Shown here piece after piece: positions 23,101 to 33,630 of a DNA stretch of 64,000 nucleotides (position 1 is its first letter; each line of letters starts with the position of its first letter). Position numbers and translations under genes: made by a program. A model generated the notes under the pieces. It made no database searches. It was given only the letters and a program-made list of their open reading frames with translations, and was not told the origin of the DNA. Origin of the DNA: Ciona savignyi (lineage: Eukaryota; Chordata; Ascidiacea; Phlebobranchia; Cionidae); assembly GCA_000149265.1 (NCBI GenBank), contig CH003028.1, positions 727,523-791,522 of the forward strand, written 5' to 3'.

Positions 23101-24565
23101 TGAATTTTAAAACCCTGGCAATCTGGGTATAAGAATTATTATTCCTTAGGTTGAAAAAGAATATATTGCAAGAGTTGTTGGGGAATTCCCTGCAGAGGTC
23201 ACATGCGATGCGAAAATCTTATCAATTGACCGTATTATAGGGATCCATACAACATCTGACCACAGATTTGCCAAAGAGAGTCGGACAGAGTTTAAACGAA
23301 TATCGACTGATGGTCGAACAAGCATCGTATCCTGTAAGCCAAAAACAGGTGGGGCCATTATATACTGGCTTAGGGGGGGGGATAGGATATTCATGTTTAT
23401 CCCCGTGAATGGGAAAACCAAGGGGGTTATCACACGGGCAATCGTCAGATCACCTCACACCCACTGTTGCAATGTGTTGTATATGATAGGCATGTTCTTT
23501 TAAATTAGTAGAACCCAGTTTTTTGTAGGGTAGGAAAGTTTAGCATACTCCTGATTTAATCCTTTGTATGATAAAAGCGAAAGAGTTATAACATGGTCTA
23601 TTGTAATTGGAAATTGAAGAGTGTTGTATAACACAAGTAATCATAAGATTTCCCACTTATTCCTAGAATGGGGTTACTTGGCTATTGCAGATGTTGTATA
23701 TGCAGTACTATTGCTTTAGTTTTCAGGTATTACAATAATCCTAAAATTTTGAGTTTTATACTTTTCTACACACTGTAATAGCTCTGATAACCCGACAGTG
23801 GAAGCAAGGTAATCTGACGATTGGGGGTGGATGACACCCCTTGCTCATGAACTGAAACATAAGTATATTGCATAACCTTTACATATTATTTCCAAACGGT
23901 AAGTCGGTTTAGTGTGATGCCTTTCAACCAAAAGGTTAAAGGTTCAAAACTGGTTGCTGGTTAGCCGGTTGTGTCTTTGGGCATAGCACTTAACGGACAT
24001 TGCCTGAACCCAGTGGATTAATGGGTTCTACGAAATTGAAGGAACGTGTGAATCATACACAACACACTACAATAGCTCCAATAACCCGACAGTGGGCGCG
24101 AGGTGATCTGACGATTGCCCATGTGTTAACTTAACTCCCTTGGTTTTCCCATTCACGGAGATAAACATGAATATCCCATCCCTATCCTACATTTAGACAT
24201 TCTTTTACTGTACAAGAATTAATTCTATTTCAGGCAGGACGCATCAAATCAGAGTTCATTTGAAACACCTTGGCTACCCCATAATAAACGACCCAATATA
24301 CAACAACCCAATATGGGATGATGTATCCCACCCTAGCCCCTTTAAACGAGGAAGAGATTTGTGTAAAAAGTTCGCTGAAGTACAACACTTAAGTTCATCG
24401 CTTCATTTGCACAGTAGCGATATGTATGACCCATGCTGTCAGCAGTGCAGTCGTCAGTTAATCGACCCAACACCGGACAAACTGCGAATGGATTTGCACG
24501 CGTGGAAATATAGCTCTCCAAACTGGTCGTTTGAAAGTGAATTACCTCATTGGGCAAAAGAATAA
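20104..24565 (+). CDS. RPUSD2: RPUSD2-like RNA pseudouridine synthase, copy B
   Basis: Six exons join in phase into 386 codons: 20104-20290, 21045-21213, 21655-21805, 22373-22495, 23150-23348 and 24234-24565. Splice phases match copy A, and exon 4 is 123 nt in both, so the genes are tandem duplicates. Blocks seen are 'ENGLRKVKPWY', 'HIHEQPVLDAKIKII', 'DKPCSIPVCPSGRF', catalytic 'HRIDRMTSG' (D183), 'VEKEYIARVVGEFP', '[20 protein letters not shown]' and the C-terminal 'CCQQCSRQL...MDLHAWKYSS'. The S4-like region in exon 2 ('NKSWRVVFKHNVVSTNSEYM') is much more diverged than in copy A, and the long polar C-terminal insertion is absent. Human RPUSD2 is about 545 residues. All catalytic motifs are intact, so this copy is probably functional. 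Confidence 0.88.
20649..20940 (+). mobile_element. Full-length SINE in intron 1 of RPUSD2 copy B
   Basis: A nearly intact copy from 'gtccggccggttggtctaac' to 'aacatgaatatcctatccta'. All family blocks are present with few changes, so it is relatively young. Confidence 0.92.
22206..22295. repeat. 45-bp unit tandemly duplicated
   Basis: Units at 22206-22250 and 22251-22295 share 'ataaccattt', 'gtaccgatcgca', 'acatg' and 'atgatatatg'. They lie in intron 3 of RPUSD2 copy B. Confidence 0.85.
22646..22923 (-). mobile_element. SINE in intron 4 of RPUSD2 copy B
   Basis: A minus-strand copy, near full length: 'ggatgagaatattcatg' at its 3' end and 'accgactagctagcgaccaa' then 'tttcgaacctgcaacc' toward its 5' end. 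Confidence 0.9.
23381..23518 (-). mobile_element. 3' half of a SINE in intron 5 of RPUSD2 copy B
   Basis: It starts 'gataggatattcatgtttat' and stops at 'agtagaaccca'; the 5' half is missing. It begins 32 bp after the exon 5 donor. Two weaker fragments follow, at about 23632-23701 and 23766-23827. Confidence 0.85.
23895..24189 (+). mobile_element. SINE just upstream of the last exon of RPUSD2 copy B
   Basis: A plus-strand copy with all blocks and some decay. Its tail 'atatcccatccctatcct' ends 44 bp before the exon 6 acceptor AG at 24232-24233, so it supplies part of the intron's 3' region. Confidence 0.9.
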
Positions 24566-25913
24566 ACCAATAAGTTCACCATTACATTGGTTTCTTCTTA
24601 TATGGTACTATGCAACAAAGTGTTTAATTAGGGTGAAATATCTGAATATCTACTTGTCCATATAGAAGGAAATTATTTAATCGAATTTACTTTTTTGTAT
24701 TCAATCCACTAGATGAAGATAATATCTGAAACTGCCTTTCCCAGCCACATGAATGCGACATCAGCTTTAAAAACCAGTACAATTTGATTATTGGGCTAAA
24801 TATGCGTGAAAAATTTTACTACAATAGTGTTACCATTTTCTTTGACATATAATGTCGTAATAATATTTAATCTGCTGTGCGTGTGCGGAACCCTGACAAG
24901 TCAGAAAAAATGACGATTCTTTTGTTGTATTCTGAGAAAAACTAGAAAAGAACAATGAAATATTTACCAAAACAAGGTATCCTTGTATTTTATTTTTAAT
25001 TTCGCAAAGCTCACATGACATTTTTTTATTTGCATTTGTATGCGTTTTAAATTCCTCCTATTTGAGTTCATTACGTTTCGCTCTATAATCCGGGCGTATT
25101 TAAAAGCGGAAAAAAGCAAAACGATAGTCGTTTTTGATATAAATGAGAAAATGCAAAGAACATACATAATTTAGGTTGCATTTACAATGTTTTGCTGCAT
25201 TATTTGCTGATTATTATGACAAAATCACAGTGATGCCAACAAAAGTAGGTCGTATTATGCACATATATATAGGTGTTGGTCAAACAAGATCTATATATGT
25301 AAATTGTTATTCTAAAATCCCTTACATATGAACCCCAAATTATTCTATGGTGAAGAATACTAGAAGTATAGTGATCTTAAGACTTTGTTAGAAGTCTTAT
25401 ACACAATTGTAAAAAAACAAACGTTTCGGTTGTGCAAATTATATAATTAAATTTCAACTGGTACAGCGGTTGTGACGCAAAAATGTTGAAAAACGATAGT
25501 GAACTAAGAGAAATTGGCTAGTCTATATATAGAAGACCAAACAATAATGCCAAATAAAAAGGACCAAACTTAGCGCCAAAGCAAAATTAACAAGAAATTG
25601 GTGAAAATAAGAATGAAGCTTCCGCCTTGTTTGTTGCTGAAGTTTCCGGGATTTTCTGCAGAAAATGGTTGAATTAAAGAGATAAGAAAAAGCATCGGAC
25701 AAGGTGACCTATAAAATTAATAACGGTAGGCCTACTTAATTTAATATTGCCATAATTAAAACAATAAGGGAAACTGTGAATGTGATTGGTTGTTGCTTTC
25801 GAATATGTTATGTGGTGATTAATTTAAATGGATGTATCATTTTATCATGTGGGGTGGTAAAATCCACATCGTCAGATTTATTGATAGTGTACAGTTTTCT
25901 TTTTTATTTCTAT
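24566..25913. other. Intergenic stretch, no gene seen
   Basis: AT-rich, between the RPUSD2 copy B stop and the SINE at 25914. The short ORFs here lack any domain character. Confidence 0.6.
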
Positions 25914-26206
25914 GTCCGGCCGGTTGGTCTGCCGGTTAAGTGCGTCGCCTTTCAATCGAAATGTTGTAGGTGCGAAACTGGTCGCTAGCTAGTCGGTTGT
26001 GTCCTTGGGCAAGGCACTTTACGGACATTGCCTGAACCCAGCGGATTAATGGGTTCTACCAGATTGAAGGAACGTGTCTATCATGTACAACACACTGCAA
26101 TAGCTCCGATAACCCGACGGTGGGCGCGAGGTGATCTGACGATTGCTCATGTGTTAACCCCCTTGGTTTTCCCATTCACGGGAATAAACATGAATATCCT
26201 ATCCTA
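25914..26206 (+). mobile_element. Full-length SINE copy
   Basis: Near-intact, from 'gtccggccggttggtctgcc' to 'catgaatatcctatcctatg'. The dispersed repeat copy at 26215 starts within 10 bp of its end. Confidence 0.92.
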
Positions 26207-26214
26207 TGTCGTTA

Positions 26215-26320
26215 ATTTAAATTCTTTGCGTTTTTGAACGTTCGCCGATTTTCCGTTATTTCCTTGGTTCGTTGATTATATAATTGCCTGATTTTCTATA
26301 TTTTTTGTTGTACCTTTTTG
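26215..26320 (+). repeat. Dispersed ~110 bp repeat, copy 2
   Basis: Partner of 4213-4326, with diverged but collinear blocks. It lies directly downstream of a full-length SINE. The first copy has no SINE beside it, so it is not part of the SINE. Confidence 0.6.
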
Positions 26321-26713
26321 GTTAAGTCAGTAGCGTTGTTGCTGTAGAACGATAGAGCGAGCAACAGTAAAAATAAATTGTGCTACAATATTATATTCCT
26401 TTTTATCATCGGAAAACTCGTCTCCTATACCAAGTCATGCAGTGTATTGAATTTAATGAGGACATCGCTACAGTTTTTGTTCAACCCATTATTCCATTAG
26501 GTCGGAACATCGTAGGTTAAGTGCATAAGGCACCCGAAGAGTAGCAAGCAGCAGGGTTCATTATCAGTGCAGCTAACCGGCCAGTGAACCCAGTGATTTA
26601 GTAACCCAATCTTGCTCTACCATCAACAGCCTTGGACGAGGAATGTGCTATTGTTCCGACTTCTTTTTATATATTACGTCATGTTTGAGACTTAATGTGA
26701 CAGGTTTGTTACC

Positions 26714-29112
26714 TTAATCGTTGGTACCAGTCAGCCGAGATAATTGATAAATCTTACAACCCCACCCATATAAGACAAAACAAAACCAACCAGTCATCGT
26801 TCTGTTGATCCAATCCACATAGTTGGAGACCCGTGTGTAAATACCAGGCTTCCGCGGCAGAGCGCAGCCAACACCGTAGCTGGTTAAGCCTTCCAACACA
26901 AAGCTTCCTGTCACGTTGCACACTAGAGGTCCGCCACTGTCCCCTTGGCAAGTGTCCACATTTCCAAGCTCATATCTGTACGGTTGTGTGGCCAAGAGGT
27001 TAACTTGATCATTTCATATACCCATTTTTCGGTCTTCCAAACGAGTTATAATATTGAAACAAGCATAGTTATTAACAAGCCAAACATGGTTATAAAACTA
27101 ATTTGTTAAAAAACAGCTCCAGTCGGTCAACATCAGTTTTAAAACACCACCCAACTCACCCGGCGCAAAATTGCTTCGCGCTTGGGACGACGATATTGTC
27201 AACAGCGTACCAAGTGTTGCACTGAGCATCGCTAACCACCGGCACCTGCGCCTCGTGTAAAGTACTTGGGAAGTCTTCGTTCGCGTCTGCAATGCAGCAT
27301 ACGTCACGATTCGAAATTCTCGTGTATATGTAAAAATATTTTATTGCTTCATTAAATGACAGTAGGATAGCATAGGATAGGATATTCATGTTTATCCCCT
27401 TGAAGGGGAAAACCAAGGGGATCTCAGTAAAAAACTCAGACAGTAAAAAAAGCTTCCAGTGGTTATATTACCCCCAGAAAAGTCTGGGGGATAATATCGG
27501 CGTGGAAAATAGCTTGTTGGACATTAATTTACACAATAAACTTTTTCAAGATCTGCAAATCCCACATACGCATTTCTACCTGTTAGTACAATCGTTTAGA
27601 GCGTCGGTCGTCAGCCAAAGGTTTTCATATTCGAAACTGGTCGCAAGCTATAGTTGGTATATTGTCCTTGGGCAAGGCATTTGAACTTTATCAGTTATGC
27701 TAAATCTGATAGATCATCTTAATAATATTAAACACACCGCAATAGTTTACGGGGATAAAACTTAAATATCCTCAGTTTAAAATTTCGACGACCTTATGAT
27801 ACACGAAAAGGGCATGAGTTGTACAATTCCGTAAAACATCTACCCATATGTATTAATTACAATATACCAAACGCGGCACCCACTTGCTGTTTTTCCCCAA
27901 CCGGTGATCCAGCATAGAGAACCCGGGGTTATATCAACACCTTGCCTCGGTAGAGCCACCGCCTGGATATTTGTATTGAAAGTGATAGTCGTGGTGGTGC
28001 GCAGAAGACATATGTCGTCATCGAATGACGGGCTTTGGTAAGCTGCGTGGTTGATCTTATGGTAACAAAGCGAGCACAAACTTTAACATCGCAGAAAGTT
28101 TTAGTTTCCAGACTGTATTTTGGTAAACCGATCAGATAATAATTGGCTGGATAAATCCTGATATGTGCAGGGCCAAAAATCCATCAAATTTCGGGCGAGT
28201 AAGAGTTTACTCGCGGGTGAAAGCTCACGCGAGTAACGGGAGTAAATCGTTAACCACGACCGTTTTTTATGATGCTGCTTTAAGTATTTTCGATTCTAGT
28301 ATTCAGACGCGCCATGTGTATAATAAAAACGGTCGAAATGATTTGTTTTGTATTCTTCTATACGCCAGTTGTATAGAAAACGGTCGCGGTAAACGTTAGT
28401 TCGTTTTTTTTTCAAGAGTAAATTCTTACTCGCACAGTGTTACTCGCGTTACTCGAGCGGATTTTAGGCCCTGTATGTGTGGATATAAATGAATAAAAAA
28501 AGTTTACCCACAACAAAATTACTGATTATTTATATGGCACCTGGATGGGGGTAAGCTTCAGACAAGAGATATACAGCTGCAGTCGGTTCGCGGGTGACCG
28601 AATTAATTGAGCCAACTGCAACAAAAACATCGGATTCTTGCAATCTGAAAAGACGAATACGTGAATGGTATAAACATAAAGGTTACAAGCAAAAAATTGA
28701 TTACATTTTTAAACAAGTTTCAAACCAAAATTGTGCTTGTGACTAACACTTTCGTTTATATTAAAATATCTGCATACAAATCAATCACAATTTGGACACA
28801 CAACCGTACCTGAACGTAATGTATATTTTTTTTATTTATCAGGCCAAGTTTCAATTTCACGGTGGGCCCCTGTCTAAGGTCGTTTTTTTATAGTTTATAT
28901 AATTTCGCTCTAATAGACCACATAGCCATTCTCCGTAAAATATAAATATTTGTTCCTGGGACGGTTTTCGAACCCACAAAGCACTCGCACTGTTCTTTTT
29001 TATAAAAATCCGTACAGGAATCAATCGCGCCAGGGGTCGGCAACCTTTTGCACTAATAGAGCCATTTTAACCGATATCACACAACATAAAAAAATTACTG
29101 GAAGCCGCAAAA

Positions 29113-29156
<44 letters not shown>

Positions 29157-31265
29157 GTATGAAACTTCGGCGGAATATAGGCTACCACCGCGGTATAACA
29201 TATACACTTTAAAATGGTGGGTTACAATTATGTATTGCGCTCCTTAATTAGGATGTGCAATTATATATATATATATTTTAAAGGAAAACAACACTATGTG
29301 AGAAAAGAAGCGAGTGTTCTGTTTGTTTCACTTATGCAAGGGTATTAAACTTACTACAGTAGCAATAAAATTAATAAAAGCCGCATCAGAATGCTGAAAG
29401 AGTCGCATGTAGCTCCAGAGCCGCAGGTTACAGACACATGTGCTAACCAATCAACCAATATGTAAATATATATATAACGGGCTAATTTTCGAACCCAGAA
29501 TAGGATGGTCAATGAAACGGTTTCGTACAGATGATTTTTTAGACCGATCTCAGTTTCAAACCCATTATGGGCTCTTTGCTACCGTTTTTTTTGTATGTAA
29601 GTCGGTATATGTTAATCGATCGCGTTACTCATTCGGCTACACGACCGTACTGCATAAATTAATCCAAACTACCCATCCATGCAATGTGCAGCTGTCACCA
29701 CCCAGCGGTTACTTATAACCGAACATCCGCAGAATAATGAACCACTGGATGTCGATGCAAGAAAGCCTTGCCACGGCCATCTTCCAGACGACGCTATTGA
29801 TCCACCGACAATGCGCGCATCTGTGTGAAGTAGCTTGGGTTATGCATTCAGGTTCAATTGATAAAAACAGACGCGAGAAGCCAGGTGGTAAAATCAAAAT
29901 ATACAGTATATGATTGTTTGGGCAAATAAAAAAAGGAAATTCTTATATAACGCGGTAACCCGAATATGAATAATTGTAAGTTTGTTATATTGAAACCAGA
30001 TATTTGGTTGCCGTTTGATCCCATGGGACAAGTCTCCTTATGAACCATACTTTACTTATACTGAGTATTTACAGGAATAAACCCCATTAACGGGGATAAA
30101 CATGAATATCCTATCTTATCCTATCCTAAAATGTATGATGCACTGTACACTAAAATAACGGCTATGTTATACACAACACACTGTTGACATACAATATATC
30201 CGGCAACCCAAATGTAACCATGAACTATTCTCACGGTTATCCGTGTTTTATAACGCTTCTGCCTTATCCACATTTAATAAAAACACAGTTATCCAGGATC
30301 ATCTGATCCATTTTTTTGACATATGTTATTTTGCAGACGATTAAAAATTGAAGTTTGGTTAAGGGACCTTTTGCCATATAATATCCGCTGTTTTGGGGTA
30401 ATGTGCCCCGTTGATGCGTTGCGCAGTTATATATTAAAAAGCTTCTTTTGACAACCCAGCACCGGTGGGACACATAACCACATTCCGTAGTGGTTGTAAA
30501 TTTATAATTAGTTTAGATGTGTGAATTAGACAAAGTTAATTTGGTTATTGCTAATATCTTGGTGATAACCTTCACCAGTTACCAAAAATACAATTTAACT
30601 TGCTTTTTTAAGGTGCTTATATGATCAATTCTTTATTCATTAGGAATCCTAAAAAAACGTTGTCATACGAAAAGTTCAGCGTTTTAACTTTACTTTGTTA
30701 ACGTACTTAAATAAGCCGGGTTCGTATACGGTAATATAGCAACCCGCAATATACCTATATATGTTACCCCAAGGTTCTACAAAATCGTGTGATTCTAAGC
30801 AAATGTCCATGTTTTAGGGGGACACTGTTGTTGTACGTTTGTTATAAATGTATGTACAAATAAATCAACAAATATTTTTCTGTTATACTTTATAATCAAG
30901 GAATATTTAATCTTTTTTATTATAAACCATCAAGGAACACAGGGAAAACAATATTCAATAGTCGTTAAAACAAGCTAAGACAATCAAAAATAATTAACCC
31001 CCCCCCCCCCGTTTGGGTTAAAAATAGATAGTTTAGAGTATAATTAATGACGTTTGAGGTGAAATTAATGGTACTCAACTAAGATCCCCTGTATTTAGTA
31101 ACACGTAAATACATTTTACTCTTAATTAACGACCATCTGGCTGTGGTAAAAAAATACTTTAAAATAATAGAAAATAAGGTCAAGAACAAATCACTCACCG
31201 TTAGCACAAACATAGGTTAAACAAGATAAAAACAGAGCAAAATTTCTTAACTTAATTTCAAACAT
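26714..31265 (-). CDS. Secreted trypsin-like serine protease, six exons
   Basis: Minus-strand exons: 31265-31199, 29820-29673, 28644-28541, 28042-27884, 27286-27160 and 26975-26714. All phases join, giving 288 codons if the last exon is read to its stop. Exon 1 is a signal peptide (hydrophobic '[13 protein letters not shown]'). A very short propeptide, about three residues ending R25, precedes 'IVGG'. The triad is present: H68 in 'VVTAAHC', D116 in 'DDDICLL' and S215 in 'CQGDSGGP'. D209, six residues before the serine, and the glycines of 'SYGVGC' and 'KPGIYTRV' predict cleavage after Lys or Arg. The domain ends near 'VDWINRT'. The following ~25 residues to TAA look unlike a family C-terminus, so a further splice may exist. 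Its intron DNA holds two DNA-transposon-like elements and SINE pieces. Physiological substrate unknown. Confidence 0.87.
27362..27775. mobile_element. Broken SINE pieces in the protease intron
   Basis: A minus-strand 3' end piece at 27362-27423 ('gataggatattcatgtttat', then 'aaaaccaaggggat') is followed at about 27595-27775 by a decayed plus-strand copy with 'cgaaactggtcgcaagcta', 'gtccttgggcaaggca' and a 3' remnant near 27750. They lie between protease exons 4 and 5. Confidence 0.7.
28168..28473. mobile_element. 306-bp MITE with terminal inverted repeats in protease intron 3
   Basis: The left end is CAGGGCCaAAAATCC and the right end reads, on the other strand, CAGGGCCtAAAATCC. Both subterminal regions are rich in 'gagtaa'/'ttactc' motifs that fold on each other. 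The identical 6-mer tatgtg flanks both ends directly. No coding capacity. The CAG...CTG ends suggest hAT-like mobilisation, but the duplication read here is 6 bp rather than 8. Confidence 0.82.
29031..29440. mobile_element. Decayed hAT-like element in protease intron 2
   Basis: The left end CAGGGGTCGGCAACCTTTTG is a widely seen hAT terminus. The right end, 'agctccagagccgcaggtta' then 'cagacacatg', is its degenerate inverse. No 8-bp target duplication is recognisable. A long (TA)n run occupies about 29115-29150 inside it. Confidence 0.65.
30074..30128 (+). mobile_element. 3' end fragment of a SINE
   Basis: Only the tail is kept: 'ggggataaacatgaatatcc' followed by repeats of tatcct or tatcc. 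It lies in intron 1 of the protease gene. The rest of that intron (about 30129-31198) shows no further feature apart from a C10 run near 31000. Confidence 0.75.
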
Positions 31266-31980
31266 GGTATAGCGGTCTATGATAAGTACGCTGTGGGTAC
31301 CATGGATTTAGAATACAAAGGCATTGAATACAATGGACGCTCGTGTTTGTATTAACTTCTATGACAATAGATTGGCCTTTTGATTATATTTAAACTATTG
31401 TAATAAAACATTTCCCAGTTAAGGTGTTGACCATAATTTGTAAATATTTCAACACATACACAACTCGGAACTGAAAGAGAAATTAATTAATAAAACAAAA
31501 GTATGTTTTCATTCATTTTATTTTTCATTGAAAAAGTTAATTCTTTAGAAAAACTTTATAAAAATCCCCTATGGCGATTGTATATCATAGACATTTCAAC
31601 AAAACTGAAACAAGTTGTTTTTTCATCTAACAATGACCTTAATGTATTCTAAATACTCATGTAAAAATACACATCGCTAAATTTGATATTTTTTAATTTG
31701 TGACTGATCCAACCTGTTAACCAGCTAATTTAACACAAAAGAAATGGTAATTCTAGCTAATGCCAAAAAATAATCACATTGGGAAAGTTACCGGCAAAAC
31801 AATACCACAATCAAAGTTTTTATACAAAAAAACAATAAAAGTTTTAAAAAATTATTTCGGTTATATATGTTGATTTTGGATAAAAGAATAAAAATATACG
31901 ATGATTTTGGATACACTCATAAAACAGTACATTACATTATGTAGCTCAATTTTACAAGAAACTAGGAATAACACAACTAG
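31266..31980. other. 5' flank of the protease gene, nothing else seen
   Basis: AT-rich, upstream of the minus-strand protease start. No recognisable promoter element or exon. Confidence 0.5.
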
Positions 31981-32277
31981 ATAGGATATTAATGTTTATC
32001 CTCGTAATTGGGAAACCAAAGGGGGCGTTAACACACGGGAAAACTTTAGATAACCTCGTAACCACCGTCGAGTTCCCGGAGCTATTACAATATATTGTCC
32101 ATGATTCAGACGTTCCTTTAATTTAGTAGAACCCATTATTCCACTGATTTCATCCAGTGTCCTTAAAGTGCATTTCTCAAATACACAACCGACTAGATAG
32201 AGACCGGTTTTGAATCCAACCAAACTTATTTGAACCAAACTCTTCGGTTGAAAGGCGTCGTACTAACCCACTGGATT
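31981..32277 (-). mobile_element. SINE copy
   Basis: A moderately decayed minus-strand copy: 'ggatattaatgtttatcctc' at the 3' end and 'acaaccgactagatagagac' near the 5' end. Confidence 0.85.
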
Positions 32278-32520
32278 GATTTGTGGGACAACTGAGTGGA
32301 ATAATCAACGGTCAGTTGGCTGATATGTTAAATATGTTTAGCTTGCCGTGAACCATGCAATGTTAAAACAACCAATGTTCCAGCGCCAAGTTGAACTTGT
32401 TGTTCTACCCTCACAATTGCTAACCCACAGAAGGACACATAGGATGCTTTGGATAGTTCGGCAGGGAAACCTTGTTTTAACCGCAAAAACACAAAATAAT
32501 ATACTATGGTGATAATGGGG

Positions 32521-32798
32521 CTATGATAATCATGTTTTTCCCGTGAATGGGAAAATCAAGGAGGTTAACACACGGGCAATCGTCAGATCACCTTGCGCCC
32601 ATCGTCGGGTTACCGGAGCTTATGCACTGTGTTGTGTATGATTCAAACGTTCCTTTAATTTGATAGAACCCATTAATCCGATGGGTTTAGGCAATTTCCG
32701 TTAAGTGCCTTGCCCATCGACTAGCTAGCGACCAGTTCAGAACGTGCAACCTTTCGGCTAAAAGGATTCGCACTAAACCCCCAGACTAACCGGTCGGA
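32521..32798 (-). mobile_element. SINE copy
   Basis: A minus-strand copy, near full length, from 'gataatcatgtttttcccgt' to 'agactaaccggtcgg'. A 7-10 bp stretch after 'cttgccca' is deleted relative to other copies. Confidence 0.88.
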
Positions 32799-32830
32799 TG
32801 TACAAAAAGCGGTCTTAGCAACATACAAAC

Positions 32831-32912
32831 CGGTGGGTGCACTGGGCAATGCTAAAACTGGTACATGCGCCTCCTGTAAAGTATTTCAAGTGTCTATAGT
32901 TTCCCGTCTGTA
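32831..32912 (-). pseudogene. Relic of serine protease exon 5
   Basis: Read on the minus strand, this matches exon 5 of the protease gene (27286-27160): 'attacag' acceptor, then a stretch equivalent to '[16 protein letters not shown]', here readable as 'NTLQEAHVPVL'. The frame is broken by at least one indel and the match fades after the Cys codon. With the relic at 35226-35429 it marks a dead upstream paralogue. Confidence 0.75.
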
Positions 32913-32990
32913 ATAAAAATAATCGACCAAAACTATGGTTCGAAATATTCGGCATGTCATTCTTTCAGAAAATGAATTTGAGTGGACAAA

Positions 32991-33284
32991 CGTTTGGCTG
33001 GTTAGCCTGGCGGTTAAGTGCTTCGCCTTTCCATCGAAAAGTTGAACGTGCGAAACTGGTCGCTAGCTAGTCGATTGTGTCGTTGGGCAAGGCACTTTAC
33101 GGACATTGCCTGAACCCAGCGGATTAATGGGTTCTACTAAATTGATGGGATCATACACAACACACTGCAATAGTTCCGGTAACCCGACGGTGGACGCGAG
33201 GTGATCTGACGATTGCCCGTGTGTTAACCCCCTTGGTTTTCCCATTCACGGGGATAAACATGAATATCCTATCTTATCCTATCC
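32991..33284 (+). mobile_element. Full-length SINE copy
   Basis: A plus-strand copy, from 'ggctggttagcctggcggtt' to 'tgaatatcctatcttatcct'. It lies between the two protease relic exons. Confidence 0.9.
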
Positions 33285-33630
33285 AAACAAGATCAATTTA
33301 TCTAAATTGGTTTCTTGATAATAATAAAGTAATCGGGTTGAACTATGAGTAACTAATGCAGAAATCAGACAATAGAAGGTATAATACGACAATCGTAAAA
33401 CAAAAATAGGTGCCGAAAATAAGCATTATACATAACAAGTACGGTCGTAAAACCACCGTGAAACATATCAGCATTAACACGAAAGGCGTGCAATGAAGAT
33501 CACTAAAGTTGTATGGTTTCGGCGACTTTTAAACTGTGAATAGCATAATTCAATGCCCATCTGTACTTGTGAACAGACGATTTTTTATATACCGTAAAAA
33601 GATTCTGACCCGATTCACTAAAACTGCTAT

